Shown here: positions 5,021 through 7,109 of the stretch, in pieces
Layout: each line of letters opens with the position of its first letter
How positions within the stretch are numbered: position 1 is the first letter of the stretch
Source: an uncultured Oscillospiraceae bacterium
Lineage (GTDB): Bacteria; Bacillota; Clostridia; Oscillospirales; Ruminococcaceae
DNA length: 7,109 bases
Direction of reading: 5' to 3'
NCBI GenBank assembly: GCA_902489475.1
Contig: CABUAH010000076.1
Location: 1-7,109, forward strand
Position numbers and translations under genes: made by a program
Notes under the pieces: generated by a model
What the model saw: only the letters and a program-made list of their open reading frames with translations
Databases searched by the model: none
Told to the model about the DNA's origin: nothing

Positions 5021-6271
5021 ATGAGTTTTTTTGATGATGAATCAGTTGAACAGGACGGTAAGCGAGAGGAAATTTCAAGAGAGCTGTTTTGGTCAAAAAT
5101 TAAAAAGCCAAAGCGAAAGGGAAACGGTGCGTCGGTTCTTTTAGCTGTATTTGTAATGCTTATATGTCTTTTTGTCGCAGGAGTTATAACCTTAAATTTC
5201 CTCCTCGGAAAGGGTTGGTTTTCTAATGCCTTTAAAAACGACAACGGTGTAAGCCTTACAATAAAAACGCAGGATAAGCCAGATGTTTCAAACGAGTATA
5301 AAACCGGGGACGGAAGATATACTGTAGAGGGAGTAGCTAAGGTTGTTTCTCCGTCGGTTGTATCTATTGTAAGCTTCAGTGATAATGAGAACACGGAAAA
5401 TGAATATACCTATTCAGGTCAGGGAAGCGGAGTTATCTTTACTAAAGACGGATATATCATTACAAACGCACATGTTATTGCTTCGGCAACAAAAGGGCTT
5501 ATTGCAATTGACAGCGAATCGAATGAATATGAAGCAAAAATTATCGGCTATGATTCCGATTCGGATATTGCCGTAATAAAAATTTCGGGAGAATTTACTC
5601 CTGTGCAGATAGGTGACTCGGCTAAGGCAAATCTCGGTGAGGAGATCGTGGCGATAGGAAACCCGGCAGGTTACGGCGGATCTGTTACAGCTGGAATTAT
5701 TTCAGGAACAAATAGAATGGTTCGGGGCGGAAACAGCGGAATTAAAATGAGCTGTTTGCAGATAGATGCTGCAATTAATCCGGGAAGTTCAGGCGGTGCG
5801 CTTGTAAATATGTGGGGTCAGCTTATAGGCATTACCTCTTCAAAGCTAACATCTGATAAATATGATGGAATAGGGTTTGCAATCTCAACTGAGGCGGCTA
5901 TTCCGATAGTTGAAAACATAATTGAAAACGGATATGTTAAAGACCGTGCAAAGGTCGGAATAACATATTTTGCTGTTTCCTCCGCACAGGCTAAAGCGTA
6001 TGGCGTTAAAGCAGGACTTTATGTTCAGGAGGTTGACAAGGCTTGTGACAGCGCAAAGGTTTTGAAACCCGGAGATGTAATTTTAGAGCTTGACGGACAA
6101 AAGGTTGAAAACTCTGATACGGTTTCTAAAATAATGAGCGAGAAAAAGGCGGGAGATACCATGACAGTAAAATATTTCCGTCCTGACGCTGAAAATTCCG
6201 ATTCGGGCGAAACGCTTGAGGGAAAATTTGTTTTGGAAAATGATATAAGCGGAGAGTTTGTAGTAGAATAA
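5021..6271 (+). CDS. HtrA/DegP-like serine protease (S1C) with membrane anchor and PDZ domain
   Basis: This 416-residue protease is predicted to degrade or manage misfolded proteins outside the membrane. A charged cytoplasmic segment (1-37, ending KKPKRKGN) is followed by one membrane helix (about 38-62), a linker (63-100), a trypsin-like domain (about 103-300) and one PDZ domain (about 311-400). The catalytic triad is complete: H151 in TNAHVI, D182 in SDIAVIKI and S257 in NPGSSGG. GQGSGV (134-139) and GIGFAI (283-288) are typical HtrA motifs. The ATG is 13 nt after the kinase stop, with AGAGGA five bases ahead, so it is translated from the same mRNA. HtrA genes beside two-component systems are known (CssRS and CiaRH regulons; htrC in the walRK operon), so it is probably both an effector and a target. 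No terminator follows; the heptad repeat begins at its stop codon. Confidence 0.96.
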   Translation: MSFFDDESVEQDGKREEISRELFWSKIKKPKRKGNGASVLLAVFVMLICLFVAGVITLNFLLGKGWFSNAFKNDNGVSLTIKTQDKPDVSNEYKTGDGRYTVEGVAKVVSPSVVSIVSFSDNENTENEYTYSGQGSGVIFTKDGYIITNAHVIASATKGLIAIDSESNEYEAKIIGYDSDSDIAVIKISGEFTPVQIGDSAKANLGEEIVAIGNPAGYGGSVTAGIISGTNRMVRGGNSGIKMSCLQIDAAINPGSSGGALVNMWGQLIGITSSKLTSDKYDGIGFAISTEAAIPIVENIIENGYVKDRAKVGITYFAVSSAQAKAYGVKAGLYVQEVDKACDSAKVLKPGDVILELDGQKVENSDTVSKIMSEKKAGDTMTVKYFRPDAENSDSGETLEGKFVLENDISGEFVVE

Positions 6272-6407
6272 TTTATAATTCATAATTCTTAATGCGTAAT
6301 GCGTAATTAATTCGGAGTTCGGAATTAGGAATTATTATAATTGATAATTGACAATGGATAATGGAGAATTTAATTCGTAATGCATAATGCGTAATTAAAT
6401 AATGGAG
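6268..6407 (+). repeat. degenerate heptanucleotide tandem repeat, copy B (20 units)
   Basis: From the last codons of the protease gene to the ribosome binding site of the next gene, the sequence divides into 20 consecutive 7-nt units in one register. Examples are ATAATTC twice, GTAATGC, ATTCGGA, GTTCGGA, TAATTGA twice, CAATGGA, TAATGGA, ATGCATA and ATGCGTA. Neighbouring units differ by one or two bases, as expected after stepwise tandem duplication and drift. The block supplies the protease stop codon and part of the GGAGG of the next gene. A TATAAT (6336-6341) and a TTGACA (6348-6353) occur by virtue of the repeat but do not form a well-spaced pair. Confidence 0.8.
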
Positions 6408-6416
6408 GAACAGATC

Positions 6417-6809
6417 ATGAATATAATTAAATATCCCTCCGAGACGGAAGTCAATAACGCCATAAAACAAAAAGAGCCGCTTTTGGTGCTTATATCCTTT
6501 GACGGTAAAACAGTTATTATGAGCCATATAGATGAAGCGATAGAGCATCATATTTTATTGATGAAAGCAGGTTTTTCTGATAAGGACATTGATAAATATT
6601 TCAGGCTTGTGCTTGACAGTGAATCAGCTGACTGGACATTTGTATGTCCTCCTGATTACAAAAACATATCTGATAAGACAAGGCGAATAAAACAGTTTTA
6701 TAAGGACGGGTTTGCGGTTATTTCTGACGTGCTCCAAGAACTGGAGCTTATGGTTGGTATCAACATTCCCAGGAGATATAGGCGGCATTTTGAGATGCTG
6801 GGAGATTGA
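6417..6809 (+). CDS. hypothetical protein, 130 residues
   Basis: I do not recognise this protein. The ATG at 6417 is chosen because GGAGG (6404-6408) lies 8 nt ahead of it; an in-frame ATG at 6402 overlaps that site and would have none of its own. The product is soluble, with no signal peptide or membrane helix. It begins with a mixed region (1-35), then a helix rich in His and acidic residues (about 36-50), a probable helix with SDKDIDKYF (54-62), a DWTFVCPPDYK segment (72-82), a long probable helix ending in LQELELMVG (106-114), and a basic tail IPRRYRRHF (117-125). Codon use resembles the upstream operon rather than the AT-rich regulator downstream. Heptad repeats flank it on both sides, and a terminator follows. 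It may be cotranscribed with the protease or have its own weak promoter in the repeat. Confidence 0.8.
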   Translation: MNIIKYPSETEVNNAIKQKEPLLVLISFDGKTVIMSHIDEAIEHHILLMKAGFSDKDIDKYFRLVLDSESADWTFVCPPDYKNISDKTRRIKQFYKDGFAVISDVLQELELMVGINIPRRYRRHFEMLGD

Positions 6810-6851
6810 TTATAATTCGTAATTAATTCGGAAGTTATAATTAATAATAAA
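6810..6851 (+). repeat. degenerate heptanucleotide tandem repeat, copy C
   Basis: Six 7-nt units begin at the base after the stop codon of the hypothetical gene (TTATAAT, TCGTAAT, TAATTCG, GAAGTTA, TAATTAA, TAATAAA). The segment 6813-6836 is identical to 319-342 in copy A. It ends just before the terminator at 6855. Confidence 0.6.
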
Positions 6852-6854
6852 TCG

Positions 6855-6894
6855 AGCCACAGAGAATTTTTAAGTTTTTCTCTGTGGCTTTTTT
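6855..6894 (+). terminator. intrinsic terminator after the hypothetical gene
   Basis: A 12-bp perfect stem (6855-6866 with 6878-6889) with an 11-nt loop is followed on the plus strand by six T (6889-6894). It lies 45 nt after the hypothetical gene's stop and 4 nt from the stop of the convergent regulator gene. It could partly stop minus-strand transcripts too, but the downstream tract there (CGATTTATTATT) is weaker. It is a sister copy of the groEL terminator. Confidence 0.9.
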
Positions 6895-6898
6895 CGTT

Positions 6899-7109
6899 CT
6901 ACCATTCTTTTTTCTTGCTGTTTGTAAGTCCTAATATATAGTCTGTTGATACATTATAAAATTTTGCTAGTTTTATTAGTCTATCTATTGTTATCATTTT
7001 TTGACCATTTTCAAGTTGTGAATAATATGATTGTGTTGTTTTAATTAATTTCGCAATTTCTCTTTGTTTCAAATCTCTATCTTCCCTTAAATTCTTTAAT
7101 TTTGTTTCA
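6899..7109 (-). CDS. XRE/Cro-CI-type helix-turn-helix regulator, 3' part (N-terminus beyond window)
   Basis: The visible 69 residues run in frame from the window edge to a TAG (6899-6901). They form a nearly complete Cro/CI helix-turn-helix domain. LKNLREDRDLKQREIAKLI covers helices 1-2, TTQSYYSQLENGQ is the recognition helix and turn, and TIDRLIKLAKFYNVSTDYILG is the usual helix 4-5 end of this family. Only the first few residues appear to be missing, so the start codon should lie just past 7109. The protein ends soon after the domain (NSKKKEW), so it is a small single-domain regulator. The gene is much richer in A and T than the other genes here and uses AAA and ATA heavily, which suggests it was acquired by transfer. 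It converges on the hypothetical gene with the terminator between them. Confidence 0.88.
   Translation of the reverse strand, partial: ETKLKNLREDRDLKQREIAKLIKTTQSYYSQLENGQKMITIDRLIKLAKFYNVSTDYILGLTNSKKKEW

Noticed and set aside
6402..6416. Upstream in-frame ATG for the hypothetical gene at 6417
   Set aside because: It overlaps the GGAGG that serves the ATG at 6417 and has no ribosome binding site of its own, being embedded in the heptad repeat.
6273..6551. 92-codon minus-strand frame over the heptad repeat
   Set aside because: Its C-terminal part is the translated repeat itself (LRIN/ALRI-like residues), an artefact of period-7 sequence read in threes.
313..6851. CRISPR array explanation for the repeats
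   Set aside because: The units are 7 nt, degenerate and contiguous, with no spacers and no cas genes.

Overview
The window reads as chromosomal DNA of a low-GC Gram-positive bacterium, most likely an anaerobic gut-type Clostridia member (Ruminococcaceae/Oscillospirales-like). The grounds are strong AGGAGG-type ribosome binding sites, a perfect CIRCE operator in front of groES, a membrane-anchored HtrA-type protease, an OmpR-type two-component pair, and the overall AT-rich composition. The genus-level placement is inference from the protein sequences; the phylum-level placement is firmer.

Layout. 1-312 holds no recognisable gene. A heptanucleotide repeat (313-375) is followed by a 59-codon ribbon-helix-helix gene on the minus strand (401-580), whose stop codon sits inside its own terminator hairpin (381-410). 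Upstream of it lies a run of seven short hairpins (705-831). The class I heat-shock operon groES-groEL occupies 2913-982 on the minus strand, with a consensus-like promoter, CIRCE (2952-2978) and a strong terminator (911-954). A 475-bp divergent intergenic region (3012-3488) carries two candidate promoters for a plus-strand operon: response regulator (3489-4184), short histidine kinase with one membrane helix (4228-5007) and HtrA-like serine protease with a PDZ domain (5021-6271). Next come a 140-nt degenerate 7-nt tandem repeat (6268-6407), an unrecognised 130-residue gene (6417-6809), a third short repeat block (6810-6851), a terminator (6855-6894) and the 3' part of a convergent, very AT-rich XRE-type regulator (6899-7109, cut by the window end).

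How it fits together. The two divergent units both deal with protein folding. GroES/GroEL refold cytoplasmic proteins and are predicted to be under HrcA. The two-component/HtrA unit resembles in logic the CssRS-HtrA and CiaRH-HtrA arrangements, which couple envelope stress to an outward-facing quality-control protease. No complete, clearly new defence or mobile system is visible. The less explained parts are non-coding: the in-register heptad repeats flanking the unknown gene, the tandem hairpin array, and two copies of the same terminator hairpin that differ by a paired (compensatory) base change.
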